Shown piece by piece: positions 52,865 to 61,993 of a stretch of DNA of 64,000 nucleotides (positions are counted from its first letter, which is position 1; every line of letters begins with the position of its first letter). The notes under the pieces were generated by a model that saw only the letters and a program-made list of their open reading frames with translations, searched no databases and was not told the origin of the DNA. Source of the DNA: Streptomyces sp. NBC_01717 (GTDB taxonomy: Bacteria > Actinomycetota > Actinomycetes > Streptomycetales > Streptomycetaceae); assembly GCF_036248255.1 (NCBI RefSeq), contig NZ_CP109178.1, positions 4,650,001-4,714,000 on the forward strand, in the 5' to 3' direction. A program made the position numbers and the translations under genes.

Positions 52865-54175
52865 TCACGCGGGCACGTGCACGGCCTCCACGCGGCTGAT
52901 CACATGGTGGTTCCGCTCCCGCAGCGTGGCGCGGGCGTGCAGACGCAGAATCTGGACGACCCCGAACACCTCCAGCACGAAGACGGAGGCGAAGGCGATG
53001 CTGTAGTTGTCGCCCGTCGCGTCGAGCAGCACACCGACGGCGAACAGGGTGGTCATCGAGGCGGTGAAGCCGCCCATGTTGACGATCCCCGAAGCGGTGC
53101 CCTGCCGCTCCGGCGGGTTGGCCGGGCGCGCGAAGTCGAAGCCGATCATCGAGGCGGGACCGCAGGCGCCGAGCACCACGCAGAGCGTGACCAGCAGCCA
53201 CATCGGCGCATGGTCGCCCGGGTACAGGATGGCCGACGCCCACAGGACGGCGGTCACCGCGACCGTGCCGAGGGCCAGCGGGGCGCGCGCGGCATGGTGG
53301 CGGGCGATGACCTGCCCGTAGACGAGGCCGACGGCCATGTTGGAGAGCACCACCAGGGTGAGCAGCTCACCGGCGGTGGACCGGCTCAGTCCCTGCGCCT
53401 CCACCAGGAACGGCATCCCCCACAGCAGCAGGAACACCATGGCCGGGAACTGCGTGGTGAAGTGCACCCACATCCCGAGCCGGGTGCCGGGTTCCCGCCA
53501 CGCGGCGGCGATCTGCTTGCGTACGTACGCCCCGCCGGCGTGCTCGACGGGCGGCGGTTCGTGCCCCTCCGGGTGGTCCTTCAGGAAGAGGAGCAGCAGC
53601 ACCAGCACCACGACCCCGGCGACCGCGCTGCCCGCGAACGTGGCGGTCCAGCCGAAGCCGTGGAGGGCGCGGGCGATGAAGAGCGTGGAGACGAGGTTGC
53701 CCGCCATGCCGAAGAGCGCGGCGATCTGACCGATCAGCGGCCCGCGCCGGGCCGGGAACCAGCGGGCGCCGAGCCGCAGCACGCTGATGAACGTCATCGC
53801 GTCGCCGCAGCCGAGCAGCGCACGGGAGGCCAGCGCCGTGGCGTACGACGGGGAGAGCGCGAAGCCGAGCTGCCCGACGGTGAACAGGACGGCCCCGATG
53901 GTGAGGACCTTCTTGGTGCCGAGCCGGTCGACCATCAGGCCGACAGGTATCTGCATGCCCGCGTAGACGAGCAGTTGAAGGATGGAGAACGTCGACAGGG
54001 CGGACGCGTTGACGCCGAACCGGTCGGCGGCGTCCAGGCCGGCGACCCCGAGGCTCGTACGGAAGATGATCGCGACGAAGTAGACGGCGACACCGATGCC
54101 CCAGACCCGGGCGGCACGCCGGCCGCCGGGCGGATCACCGGGCAGGGACAGGGTGGGAGCGGCGGCAGAGCTCAC
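52865..54175 (-). CDS. MFS transporter (12 TM)
   Basis: This 436-residue major facilitator has 12 predicted helices, motif A-like GLMVDRLGTKKVLT after helix 2, and a long cytoplasmic loop mid-protein (HPEGHEPPPVEHAGGAYVRKQ). It resembles the nitrate/sugar-acid group of MFS proteins. The substrate is unknown. Its start overlaps the GntR gene stop by four bases (ATGA), so regulator and transporter form one coupled operon, and the regulator's ligand is probably the transported compound. Confidence 0.92.
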   Translation of the reverse strand: MSSAAAPTLSLPGDPPGGRRAARVWGIGVAVYFVAIIFRTSLGVAGLDAADRFGVNASALSTFSILQLLVYAGMQIPVGLMVDRLGTKKVLTIGAVLFTVGQLGFALSPSYATALASRALLGCGDAMTFISVLRLGARWFPARRGPLIGQIAALFGMAGNLVSTLFIARALHGFGWTATFAGSAVAGVVVLVLLLLFLKDHPEGHEPPPVEHAGGAYVRKQIAAAWREPGTRLGMWVHFTTQFPAMVFLLLWGMPFLVEAQGLSRSTAGELLTLVVLSNMAVGLVYGQVIARHHAARAPLALGTVAVTAVLWASAILYPGDHAPMWLLVTLCVVLGACGPASMIGFDFARPANPPERQGTASGIVNMGGFTASMTTLFAVGVLLDATGDNYSIAFASVFVLEVFGVVQILRLHARATLRERNHHVISRVEAVHVPA

Positions 54176-54846
54176 CGGTCCTCACCCCGGACCAGCACCT
54201 TGACCCGGCTGACGTGGCGCCGTACGACCTGTGCGGCACCGTCCGCGTCACCGGCCCTGATCGCGTCCAGCAGCTCGCCGTGCTCGGTGATGTTGGCGGC
54301 GATCCTGTCGGGGTGCGCCTCCATCACGGCGACGCCCATCCGCAACTGCCGGTCGCGCAGCTGGTCGTAGAGGCGCGAGAGGATCTCGTTGCCCGCGTTG
54401 CGCACGATCTCGGCGTGGAAGCAGCGGTCCGCGACCGAGACGGCTGCGAGGTCGCCGGCCGCCACGTGCTGCCGCTGCTCGTCGAGCAGCTCCTCCAGCC
54501 GGGAGATCAGCTTCGCCGAGGCAGGCACGGCCTTGCGGGCGGCGAACTCCTCGACCAGCAGCCGGGTCTCGACCACGTCCGCGATCTCCTGCGCGGAGAC
54601 GGCGAGCACCAGGGCCCCCTTCTTCGGGTAGAGCTTGATCAGCCCTTCGACCTCCAGCCGCAGCAGTGCCTCGCGCACCGGGGTCCGGGAGACTCCGACG
54701 GCCTCCGCCAGGTCCCCTTCGGTGAGCAGCGTCCCGCCCTCGTACCGGCGGTCGAGCACCGCCTGCTTGATGTGGGTGTAGACGCGCTCGGCGGCGGGCG
54801 GCTGTTTGACGGGCGGGCGGGTCACGGCAGGGGGTGCGGCAGGCAT
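54172..54846 (-). CDS. GntR family regulator, FadR/FCD type
   Basis: This 224-residue repressor has a winged helix-turn-helix at about 18-85 (LTEGDLAEAVGVSRTPVREALLRLEVEGLI). An FCD all-helical effector domain follows at about 92-220 (ETRLLVEEFAARKA, FHAEIVRNAGNEIL), with the metal-binding His expected in this group. It overlaps the MFS gene by four bases. The ATG at 54846 is preferred. A CATGC-GT-GCATG palindrome 20 bp upstream is the likely operator. Confidence 0.93.
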   Translation of the reverse strand: MPAAPPAVTRPPVKQPPAAERVYTHIKQAVLDRRYEGGTLLTEGDLAEAVGVSRTPVREALLRLEVEGLIKLYPKKGALVLAVSAQEIADVVETRLLVEEFAARKAVPASAKLISRLEELLDEQRQHVAAGDLAAVSVADRCFHAEIVRNAGNEILSRLYDQLRDRQLRMGVAVMEAHPDRIAANITEHGELLDAIRAGDADGAAQVVRRHVSRVKVLVRGEDR

Positions 54847-54865
54847 GCACACAGCATAGATACAA

Positions 54866-54877
54866 CATGCGTGCATG
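54866..54877. promoter_or_regulatory. GntR operator candidate
   Basis: CATGC-GT-GCATG is a perfect palindrome 20 bp upstream of the GntR start, and a related GCATGC lies at 54843-54848. Confidence 0.5.
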
Positions 54878-55019
54878 CTGGGACAGCGTCCGGGATCTGG
54901 ACGGTAAAGCCCCGGAAATTACCTCGGGAATCGGCACATCCATCCGCCCGTCTCATGAGTCTCACCACCGAGCGGCACCTTCATGTAGCCGCATTCCAGG
55001 GGCATTTGGAGCGTTCAAG

Positions 55020-55919
55020 TTGAAAATCGGCATTAAGGGCATAAACCGTGTATCCGCCACTGTCACCGTGGCCCTGACCGCGGGTGCCGTCCTTGCAGGC
55101 AGCGTCTTCGCTGCCACGGCGCAGGCCGCCACGCCGCCCACACCCACGATCGTCGCCAAGGGCGGCTACGTGATGAACAACGGCACCGCGAAGACTCTCT
55201 TCACGAAGGCCGCGGACACCCGTCGCTCCACCGGTTCCACCACCAAGATCATGACCGCCAAGGTGGTGCTGGCGCAGAAGAACCTGAACCTGGATTCCAA
55301 GGTCACGATCCAGAAGGCGTACAGCGACTACATCGTCTCCAAGGGCGCCTCGTCGGCCCACCTGATCGTCGGCGACAAGGTCACCGTCCGCCAGCTTCTG
55401 TACGGGCTGATGCTGCCGTCCGGCTGCGACGCCGCGTACGCCCTCGCCGACAAGTTCGGCACCGGCACCTCCCGCTCGGCCCGCGTGAAGTCGTTCATCG
55501 GCAAGATGAACGCCTCCGCCAAGTCCCTCGGCCTGAAGAACACCCACTTCGACTCGTTCGACGGCATAGGGAACGGCTCGAACTACTCGACGCCGCGCGA
55601 CCTGACGAAGATCGCCAGCAGTGCGATGAAGAACTCCACGTTCCGCGCGGTCGTGAAGACCAAGTCGACCAAGCAGAAGGTCACCACGAAGAGCGGCGGC
55701 TACCGCTACATGTCGTGGTCCAACACCAACACGATGCTCAGCAGCTACAGCGGCGCGATCGGCGTGAAGACCGGTTCCGGTCCTTCGGCCAAGTACTGCC
55801 TGGTCTTCGCCGCGACCCGGAACGGCAAGACGGTCATCGGCACCGTGCTCGCCTCCACGAGCGCGACCGCCCGCACCTCGGACATGAAGAAGATCATGGA
55901 CTACTCCTTCAAGAAGTAG
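55020..55919 (+). CDS. Secreted D-alanyl-D-alanine carboxypeptidase (S11)
   Basis: This 299-residue penicillin-binding protein has a Sec signal peptide (about 1-37, ending TAQA) and an S11 domain. The catalytic motifs are in order: STTK at 73-76, SGC at 134-136 (the second motif, with Cys in place of Asn) and KTG at 250-252. It trims the terminal D-Ala from peptidoglycan stem peptides and so limits 4-3 crosslinks. There is no C-terminal amphipathic anchor, so it may be fully secreted. The start is TTG 55020, eight bases after ggag. Confidence 0.93.
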   Translation: MKIGIKGINRVSATVTVALTAGAVLAGSVFAATAQAATPPTPTIVAKGGYVMNNGTAKTLFTKAADTRRSTGSTTKIMTAKVVLAQKNLNLDSKVTIQKAYSDYIVSKGASSAHLIVGDKVTVRQLLYGLMLPSGCDAAYALADKFGTGTSRSARVKSFIGKMNASAKSLGLKNTHFDSFDGIGNGSNYSTPRDLTKIASSAMKNSTFRAVVKTKSTKQKVTTKSGGYRYMSWSNTNTMLSSYSGAIGVKTGSGPSAKYCLVFAATRNGKTVIGTVLASTSATARTSDMKKIMDYSFKK

Positions 55920-56028
55920 TCCTTCATCCCGCACCCGGGACACCAGGAGGGGCCTGCCGCGCACTGCGGCGGGTCCCTTCCCGTACCCGGGCCCTCCCCG
56001 CCATCCGGCCTGAAAGGGCAACACGGAC

Positions 56029-58026
56029 TTGACCAGCATTTCTCACAGACGCCTGCGCACCGTCGCCGCGCTGTCGGTCGCCGCGACCTCCTGCAGTCTG
56101 CTCACGGCTGTGAGTACCACGACCGCCTCGGCGGCGACGACGTGCGCCTCGCCCGTCTTCAAGCGGCAGTTCTTCGCCAACACCACGTTCTCCGGAACGC
56201 CGAAGAAGACCGACTGCGACTCGGTGATCGACCAGAACTGGGGCACCGGCGCACCCGCCTCCGGTCTACCGACGAACAACTTCGGTGTCCGCTGGTCCCT
56301 GACCCGGGACTTCGGCTCCGGCGGCCCGTTCACCTTCACCGCGTCGGCCCTGGACGGCATCCGGGTCTACGTCGACGGCGTGCGCAAGGTCGACATCTGG
56401 AAGAACGTCTCCACCACGCAGAAGAAGACGGTCAACGTCACCGTCCCCAAGGGCAAACACTCCCTGCGCATCGACTTCGTCAACTGGACGGGCTCCGCCG
56501 ACGTCAAGTTCGCCTACACACCGCGGACGTCGGCCACCGTCGACAAGGTCAAGCCGCTCGCCCCGGTCGGCGTGAAGGCGGTCCTCGACAACGCCACGGC
56601 CAACGCCAAGGTGACCTGGACGAAGAACAACGAGATGGACCTCGCGGGCTACCGGGTCTACCGCCGGCTCAAGGGCTCCAGCACCTTCACCCACGTCAAG
56701 ACGACCACCGCGACCTCGTACGCGGGTCTCCCGCCCGAGGCCGGGAAGACGTACTACTACGAGGTCCGCGCCTACGACAAGGCCGGAAACGTCTCCACCG
56801 GCAGCACCGACCAGCCGGTGACCACCGTCGCCGTCACCGCTCCGGCGGGTCTCACCGCGCAGGGCACGGACGCCGCGATCGTGCTGTCCTGGCAGCCCGC
56901 CCCGGGTGCGGTCCGCTACAACCTGAAAAGCGACGACCAGAAGGTCCGCTCCGTCACCGCCACGTCCTTCAGCGACACCACGGTGAAGCGTTCCGAGAAG
57001 CGGACCTACCAGGTGGCCGCCGTGGATGGCGCCGGGCGCACCTCCGCGTACAGCTCCACCGTGACGGCCTACCGTCCGGTCGCGGCGCCGAAGGACATCG
57101 TCGCGACACCGGGGATCAGCAGGGTGACCTTCACCTGGACGACCGATCACGCCGTCGACGGCAATGTGTACGACTTCCACGTCTACCGCTCCGAGACGCT
57201 CCCGGTGGACACCTCGGCCGACCCGGTCCGCTGCACCACCAGCTGGAAGTCGCTCGGCGACGGGCGGCTCCAGTACACCTGCACCGACACCTCACCGGCC
57301 GGGGGTCGTTCGTACCACTACGTCTTCAAGGCGTACGACAACGCGGGCAAGGAGTCGCTGCCTTCCGCGACCGTCGGCGTCACCACTCTCGCGCAGGACA
57401 CCACACCCCCCGCGGCGGTCACCGGGCTCGCCACCGAGGCGACCGAGTACGGCATCGAGCTGCACTGGAACGCCAACACCGAGCCCGACCTCAAGCGGTA
57501 CGTGGTGTACGTCGGCGAGCTGATCGACAGCGATGACGAGCGGGTCTGCTACGGCGTCTCGTCCGTGTACCTCGGCGCGGGCACCACGTCCTACACGGAT
57601 GAGCGGCTGCCCGACGGCGAGGAGCGGTGCTACTTCGTCGACGTCGAGGACACCTCCGGCAACTCCAGCTTCCGGGCGACTCACGACGCCGAGATCGCCG
57701 TCGTCACCGAGCGGGATCTGACACCGTCCGTCGAGACGCCGGCCAACGCGTCCCTCACGCTCACCGCGCTCAAGGGCGCCACCGGCACCTCGGTGGACCT
57801 GTCCTGGAACACGGTCGCGGACGCCGCGGGCTACCTGGTCGAACGCTGGAACCCGGCCACTGACGCCTACGAGCAGCTGACCACCGGACCCGTCACGGAG
57901 GTGTCGTACACGGACGCCACCGCTCCGGCCGGCACCACCCACTTCTACCGGGTGACGCCCGTGCTCGGAGACGGAACCGAGGCGGCACCCGCCGCGGCCT
58001 GGGTCATCCTGGCACCCGCCAAGTGA
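56029..58026 (+). CDS. Secreted PA14/fibronectin type III protein
   Basis: This 665-residue exported protein has a signal peptide (about 1-35, ending ASA) and a PA14-like carbohydrate or adhesion domain (about 38-165; FGVRWSLTRDFGSGGPFTFTASALDGIRVYVDG). About four to five fibronectin type III modules follow (about 180-660). No catalytic domain is seen. It is probably a cell-wall or substrate-binding protein. The start is TTG 56029. It follows the carboxypeptidase gene by 110 bp on the same strand. Confidence 0.9.
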   Translation: MTSISHRRLRTVAALSVAATSCSLLTAVSTTTASAATTCASPVFKRQFFANTTFSGTPKKTDCDSVIDQNWGTGAPASGLPTNNFGVRWSLTRDFGSGGPFTFTASALDGIRVYVDGVRKVDIWKNVSTTQKKTVNVTVPKGKHSLRIDFVNWTGSADVKFAYTPRTSATVDKVKPLAPVGVKAVLDNATANAKVTWTKNNEMDLAGYRVYRRLKGSSTFTHVKTTTATSYAGLPPEAGKTYYYEVRAYDKAGNVSTGSTDQPVTTVAVTAPAGLTAQGTDAAIVLSWQPAPGAVRYNLKSDDQKVRSVTATSFSDTTVKRSEKRTYQVAAVDGAGRTSAYSSTVTAYRPVAAPKDIVATPGISRVTFTWTTDHAVDGNVYDFHVYRSETLPVDTSADPVRCTTSWKSLGDGRLQYTCTDTSPAGGRSYHYVFKAYDNAGKESLPSATVGVTTLAQDTTPPAAVTGLATEATEYGIELHWNANTEPDLKRYVVYVGELIDSDDERVCYGVSSVYLGAGTTSYTDERLPDGEERCYFVDVEDTSGNSSFRATHDAEIAVVTERDLTPSVETPANASLTLTALKGATGTSVDLSWNTVADAAGYLVERWNPATDAYEQLTTGPVTEVSYTDATAPAGTTHFYRVTPVLGDGTEAAPAAAWVILAPAK

Positions 58027-58043
58027 CCTGACCCGGCAGCAGA

Positions 58044-58081
58044 AGCGGGCCTGCGCGGAGGAAACTCCGCGCAGGCCCGCT
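58044..58081. terminator. Strong bidirectional terminator with GAAA loop
   Basis: A perfect 17-bp stem and GAAA tetraloop are followed by TTCTC on the plus strand, between the PA14/FN3 gene and the convergent bkd operon. Confidence 0.85.
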
Positions 58082-58102
58082 TTCTCATGTCTCACACAGC
58101 CG

Positions 58103-59530
58103 TCAGGCCCAGGTGATGAGCCTCTTGGGCTGTTCCAGGATCGCGGCGACGTCCGCCAGGACCTTGGAACCGAGCTCGCCGTCGACCAGACGGTGGTCGA
58201 ACGACAGCGCCAGTGTGGTGACCTGACGGGGCTTCACCTTGCCCCTGTGGACCCACGGCTGCAGCTTGATCGCACCGACCGCAAGGATCGCGGACTCGCC
58301 CGGGTTCAGGATCGGCGTACCCGTGTCGACGCCGAAGACGCCGACGTTGGTGATCGTCACCGTGCCGCCCGCCATGGCGGCGGGGGACGTCTTGCCCTCG
58401 CGCGCCGTGGTGACCAGCTCGCCCAGCGCCGCGGCGAGCTGGGGCAGGGTCTTGTCGTGCGCGTCCTTGATGTTCGGCACGATCAGACCGCGCGGGGTGG
58501 CGGCCGCGATGCCCAGGTTCACATAGTGCTTGTGCACGATCTCCTGGTTGGCCTCGTCCCAGGCGGCGTTGACCTCGGGGTTCCGCTTGATCGCGACCAG
58601 AAGCGCCTTGGCAATGATCAGGAGCGGATTGACCCGGACCCCCGCCATGTCCTTGTCTTCCTTGAGCTCCGCCACGAGCTTCATCGTGCGCGTGACGTCG
58701 ACCGTGACGAACTCGGTGACATGCGGCGCCGTGAACGCGCTGCCGACCATCGCCTGCGCGATGGCCTTCCGTACGCCCTTGACCGGGATACGGGTCTCCC
58801 GGGCACCCGGGACGGGGGCTGCGGCAACGGGCACCGCAACAGCCTCGGGAGCCGCGGTCGGGGCGAGGGGTGCGGATGCCGGCGCCGGTACGGGCGCGGC
58901 CGCCGCGTGCACGTCCTCGCGGGTGATGATCCCGCCCGGACCGGTCGGGGTGACCGTCGCCAGATCGATGCCCAGGTCCTTCGCCAGCTTGCGCACCGGC
59001 GGCTTGGCCAGCGGCCGGCTCTCCGGGACAACGGTGGTGGCGGGGGCGGGGACGTCGGCGGCAACGGTGGTGTGACCGTTCAGCTCGCCCTGGATCGCGG
59101 CAGCCGCGGCAGCCGGCGGCTCGGTGCCCTTGCGGGCGCGCCGCTTGGTGGAGGACTCGGCCACGCCGTAGCCCACCAGCACGGGCTGGCGGCCCTTCGG
59201 TGCCTCCGGTTCCGGTTCGGCCACGGCCGGAGCCACCGGCTCCGCCGCCGCTTCGCCGCCGCCCGGCACCACGTCCACCGCGATGATCACCTGGCCGACG
59301 TCGACGGTCGTGCCCTCGGGGAAGCGCAGCTCGTGCACCACCCCGTCGAACGGGATCGGCAGCTCCACGGCCGCCTTGGCGGTCTCGACCTCGCACACGA
59401 CCTGGCCGTCGGTGACGGTGTCGCCCGGCTGGACGTACCACTTGAGGATCTCGGCCTCGGTCAGTCCCTCGCCCACATCGGGCATCTTGAACTCACGGAA
59501 GCGAGCAGACGTTTCGGTCATCGTCGTCAC
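58103..59530 (-). CDS. bkdC: Branched-chain 2-oxoacid dehydrogenase E2 (dihydrolipoyl acyltransferase)
   Basis: This 475-residue E2 subunit has a single lipoyl domain at about 13-88 with the lipoylated Lys at about 52 (ETAKAAVE). An Ala/Pro linker and a peripheral-subunit-binding domain follow (about 172-208; RKLAKDLGIDLATVTPTGPGGIITREDV). The catalytic domain carries SFDHRLVDG with His446. It transfers acyl groups to CoA, making isobutyryl-, 2-methylbutyryl- and isovaleryl-CoA starters for branched fatty acids and polyketides. It is the last gene of bkdA-B-C, 11 bp after E1beta. Sequence alone cannot fully exclude a pyruvate-type complex. Confidence 0.92.
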   Translation of the reverse strand: MTTMTETSARFREFKMPDVGEGLTEAEILKWYVQPGDTVTDGQVVCEVETAKAAVELPIPFDGVVHELRFPEGTTVDVGQVIIAVDVVPGGGEAAAEPVAPAVAEPEPEAPKGRQPVLVGYGVAESSTKRRARKGTEPPAAAAAAIQGELNGHTTVAADVPAPATTVVPESRPLAKPPVRKLAKDLGIDLATVTPTGPGGIITREDVHAAAAPVPAPASAPLAPTAAPEAVAVPVAAAPVPGARETRIPVKGVRKAIAQAMVGSAFTAPHVTEFVTVDVTRTMKLVAELKEDKDMAGVRVNPLLIIAKALLVAIKRNPEVNAAWDEANQEIVHKHYVNLGIAAATPRGLIVPNIKDAHDKTLPQLAAALGELVTTAREGKTSPAAMAGGTVTITNVGVFGVDTGTPILNPGESAILAVGAIKLQPWVHRGKVKPRQVTTLALSFDHRLVDGELGSKVLADVAAILEQPKRLITWA

Positions 59531-59541
59531 GAACCTTCTCC

Positions 59542-60522
59542 TCAGTACGCCAGCGAGCGGTCGACGGCGTCGAGCACGCGGTCCAGGCCCGGCAGGTACT
59601 CGTCCTCGAGGCGCGCCGGCGGATACGGGACGTGGTAGCCACCGACCCGGAGCACCGGCGCTTCGAGATGGTAGAAGCAGCGCTCCGTGATGCGGGCGGC
59701 GATCTCGGCCCCGGAGCCGTAGAACACCGGCGCCTCGTGGACCACGACCAGCCGGCCGGTCTTCTCGACCGACGCCTGGACGGCGTCGAAGTCGATCGGG
59801 GACATCGACCGCAGGTCCAGGACCTCGATGGACTTGCCCTCCTCCTGGGCGGCCGCGGCCGCTTCGAGGCAGACCTTCACCATCGGGCCGTACGCGACGA
59901 GGGTGAGGTCCGAGCCCTCCCGTACCGTCGCGGCCTTGTGCAGCGGTCCGGGGATGAGGTCGGTCTCGACGTCGCCCTTGTCCCAGTAGCGCCGCTTCGG
60001 CTCGAAGAAGATGATCGGGTCGTCGCTCTGGACGGCCTGCTGCATCATCCAGTAGGCGTCCGAGGCATTGGACGGCGAGACCACCTTCAGCCCCGCGACA
60101 TGCGCGAACAGGGCCTCGGGCGACTCGCTGTGGTGCTCGACGGCGCCGATGCCGCCGCCGTACGGGATCCGGACGACGACCGGCAGCTTGATCTTGCCGA
60201 GCGCGCGGGCGTGCATCTTCGCGAGCTGCGTGACGATCTGGTCGTACGCCGGGAAGACGAAGCCGTCGAACTGGATCTCCACGATCGGCCGGTAGCCGCG
60301 CAGGGCCAGACCGATCGCCGTGCCGACGATGCCGGACTCGGCGAGCGGGGTGTCGATGACCCGGTCCTCGCCGAAGTCCTTCTGGAGCCCGTCGGTGATC
60401 CGGAAGACTCCGCCCAGCTTGCCGACGTCCTCACCCATGATGAGGACCTTGGGGTCGGTGTCGAGGGCCTTGCGCAGCGACTCGTTGAGCGCCTTCGCGA
60501 GGGACATCTTCTGGGTGGCCAT
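59542..60522 (-). CDS. bkdB: Branched-chain 2-oxoacid dehydrogenase E1 beta
   Basis: This 326-residue thiamine-diphosphate enzyme subunit has the run LIMGEDVGKLGGVFRITDGL, and VIDTPLAESGIVGTAIGLAL forms the cofactor interface. With E1alpha it decarboxylates the keto acids of Val, Leu and Ile. The start ATG lies 2 bp after the E1alpha stop, preceded by ggaggg within the upstream gene. Confidence 0.95.
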   Translation of the reverse strand: MATQKMSLAKALNESLRKALDTDPKVLIMGEDVGKLGGVFRITDGLQKDFGEDRVIDTPLAESGIVGTAIGLALRGYRPIVEIQFDGFVFPAYDQIVTQLAKMHARALGKIKLPVVVRIPYGGGIGAVEHHSESPEALFAHVAGLKVVSPSNASDAYWMMQQAVQSDDPIIFFEPKRRYWDKGDVETDLIPGPLHKAATVREGSDLTLVAYGPMVKVCLEAAAAAQEEGKSIEVLDLRSMSPIDFDAVQASVEKTGRLVVVHEAPVFYGSGAEIAARITERCFYHLEAPVLRVGGYHVPYPPARLEDEYLPGLDRVLDAVDRSLAY

Positions 60523-60524
60523 GA

Positions 60525-61673
60525 CTAGTTGCCCTCCTCGGCGAACGAAGCCTGGTAGGCGGCGAACTGGGCGCGCTCCTCGTCGACGAGCGGGTTCCCG
60601 TCGGCGTAGGCGTGGTCGAAGATCGCCATCCGGTCCGGGTCGGGCATGGCCCGTACCGCTTCGCGGACCCGCTTGCCGAGGGCTTCGCTCTCCTCGTCCA
60701 GCGCGGTGAAGAACGCCGCGTCGGCGAGTTCCTGCTGCTCCAGGTACGTACGCAGCCGCAGGATCGGGTCCTTGGCCTCCCAGGAGGCGCGCTCCTCGTC
60801 CGCCCGGTACTTCGTCGGGTCGTCGGAGGTGGTGTGCGCGCCCATCCGGTAGGTGAACGCCTCGACGAGGGTGGGACCCTCGCCCCGGCGGGCCCGCTCC
60901 AGCGCCGACTTGGTGACGGCCAGGCAGGCCAGTACGTCGTTGCCGTCGACCCGGACGCCCGGGAAGCCGAAGCCCTGTGCGCGCTGGTAGAGCGGCACCC
61001 GGGTCTGCTTCTCGGTCGGCTCGGAGATCGCCCACTGGTTGTTCTGGCAGAAGAACACCACGGGCGCGTTGTAGACCGCGGAGAAGGTGAACGCCTCGGC
61101 GACGTCGCCCTGGCTGGAGGCGCCGTCACCGAAGTACGCGATCACGGCCGAGTCCGCGCCGTCCTTGGCGACGCCCATGGCGTAGCCGGTGGCGTGCAGG
61201 GTCTGCGAGCCGATGACGATCGTGTACAGGTGGAAGTTGTTGGTGTTCGGGTCCCAGCCGCCGTGGTTCACACCGCGGAACATCCCGAGCAGATTGGTCG
61301 GGTCGACCCCGCGGCACCAGGCGACGCCGTGCTCACGGTAGGTCGGGAAGACATAGTCGTCGTCGCGCAGCGCCCGGCCGGAGCCGATCTGGGCGGCCTC
61401 CTGGCCGAGCAGCGAGGCCCACAGGCCCAGCTCGCCCTGACGCTGCAGCGCGGTGGCCTCGGCGTCGAAGCGGCGGGTCAGGACCATGTCCCGGTACAGA
61501 CCGCGCAGCTCGTCCGCGGTCAGGTCGATCGTGTAGTCCGGGTGCTCCACCCGCTCGCCCTCGGGCGTCAGCAGTTGTACGAGCTCGGGCTCGGAACTCT
61601 GTGGCGTCTTCGCGGCGCTGGTCCGCTTGCTGCTGCGTCGCGGTTTGCGCGCGGCAGTGCTCTCCACGGTCAC
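60525..61673 (-). CDS. bkdA: Branched-chain 2-oxoacid dehydrogenase E1 alpha
   Basis: This 382-residue subunit has the ThDP-binding motif GDG (182-184) through NN (211-212), in YFGDGASSQGDVAEAFTF and FFCQNNQWAIS. A basic, Ser/Arg-rich N-terminus (about 1-28) is disordered. It forms alpha2beta2 with the product of the next gene. It is the first gene of the operon and divergent from the response regulator gene. The shared 320-bp region holds the palindrome at 61868-61887. Confidence 0.95.
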   Translation of the reverse strand: MTVESTAARKPRRSSKRTSAAKTPQSSEPELVQLLTPEGERVEHPDYTIDLTADELRGLYRDMVLTRRFDAEATALQRQGELGLWASLLGQEAAQIGSGRALRDDDYVFPTYREHGVAWCRGVDPTNLLGMFRGVNHGGWDPNTNNFHLYTIVIGSQTLHATGYAMGVAKDGADSAVIAYFGDGASSQGDVAEAFTFSAVYNAPVVFFCQNNQWAISEPTEKQTRVPLYQRAQGFGFPGVRVDGNDVLACLAVTKSALERARRGEGPTLVEAFTYRMGAHTTSDDPTKYRADEERASWEAKDPILRLRTYLEQQELADAAFFTALDEESEALGKRVREAVRAMPDPDRMAIFDHAYADGNPLVDEERAQFAAYQASFAEEGN

Positions 61674-61993
61674 GTGCGTGCTCCTCCGTCGGTCCGGCCC
61701 CCGGGGTCTGCCGGGAGACCAGTGCGGCTCGCCTGTGTCCGTACCCGTGCACGGGGTGGGTGCCGCTCGGCCGGGAACAGGCGTGACAGGTGCCCCGGCG
61801 AGCGTCCTGTCAAAGGCACGTTACCCAGTGCGTCGCACAACTGCGAAACCCTATCTGACCTGCGATTTTGCTTGGATTTCCAAGTAAATCGAAAAAGTCG
61901 GGAACTTTCGCTGGTCACAGCACTGGTAACAGCCTTGCAGGCCACCGGAACAACGGCACGTTATCCCGCCGTTCAGCGGCAGGGAAGAGGGGA
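61674..61993. other. Divergent promoter region, bkd operon and response regulator
   Basis: This 320-bp region has a clearly AT-richer stretch at about 61840-61910 and no gene of its own. It holds the palindrome TTGCTTGGATTTCCAAGTAA and probably both promoters. Confidence 0.5.
61868..61887. promoter_or_regulatory. Operator candidate between bkdA and response regulator
   Basis: TTGCTTGGATTTCCAAGTAA has arms TTnCTTGG and CCAAGnAA around a 4-bp centre. The AT-rich palindromic form would suit an Lrp/AsnC-type regulator, known to control bkd genes in other bacteria. No such gene lies in the window, and the divergent response regulator is another candidate. Confidence 0.5.

Noticed and set aside
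61900..61940. SigR- or SigE-like promoter (GGGAAC followed by GGTAAC)
   Set aside because: The -10 element and spacing do not match either consensus well enough to report.
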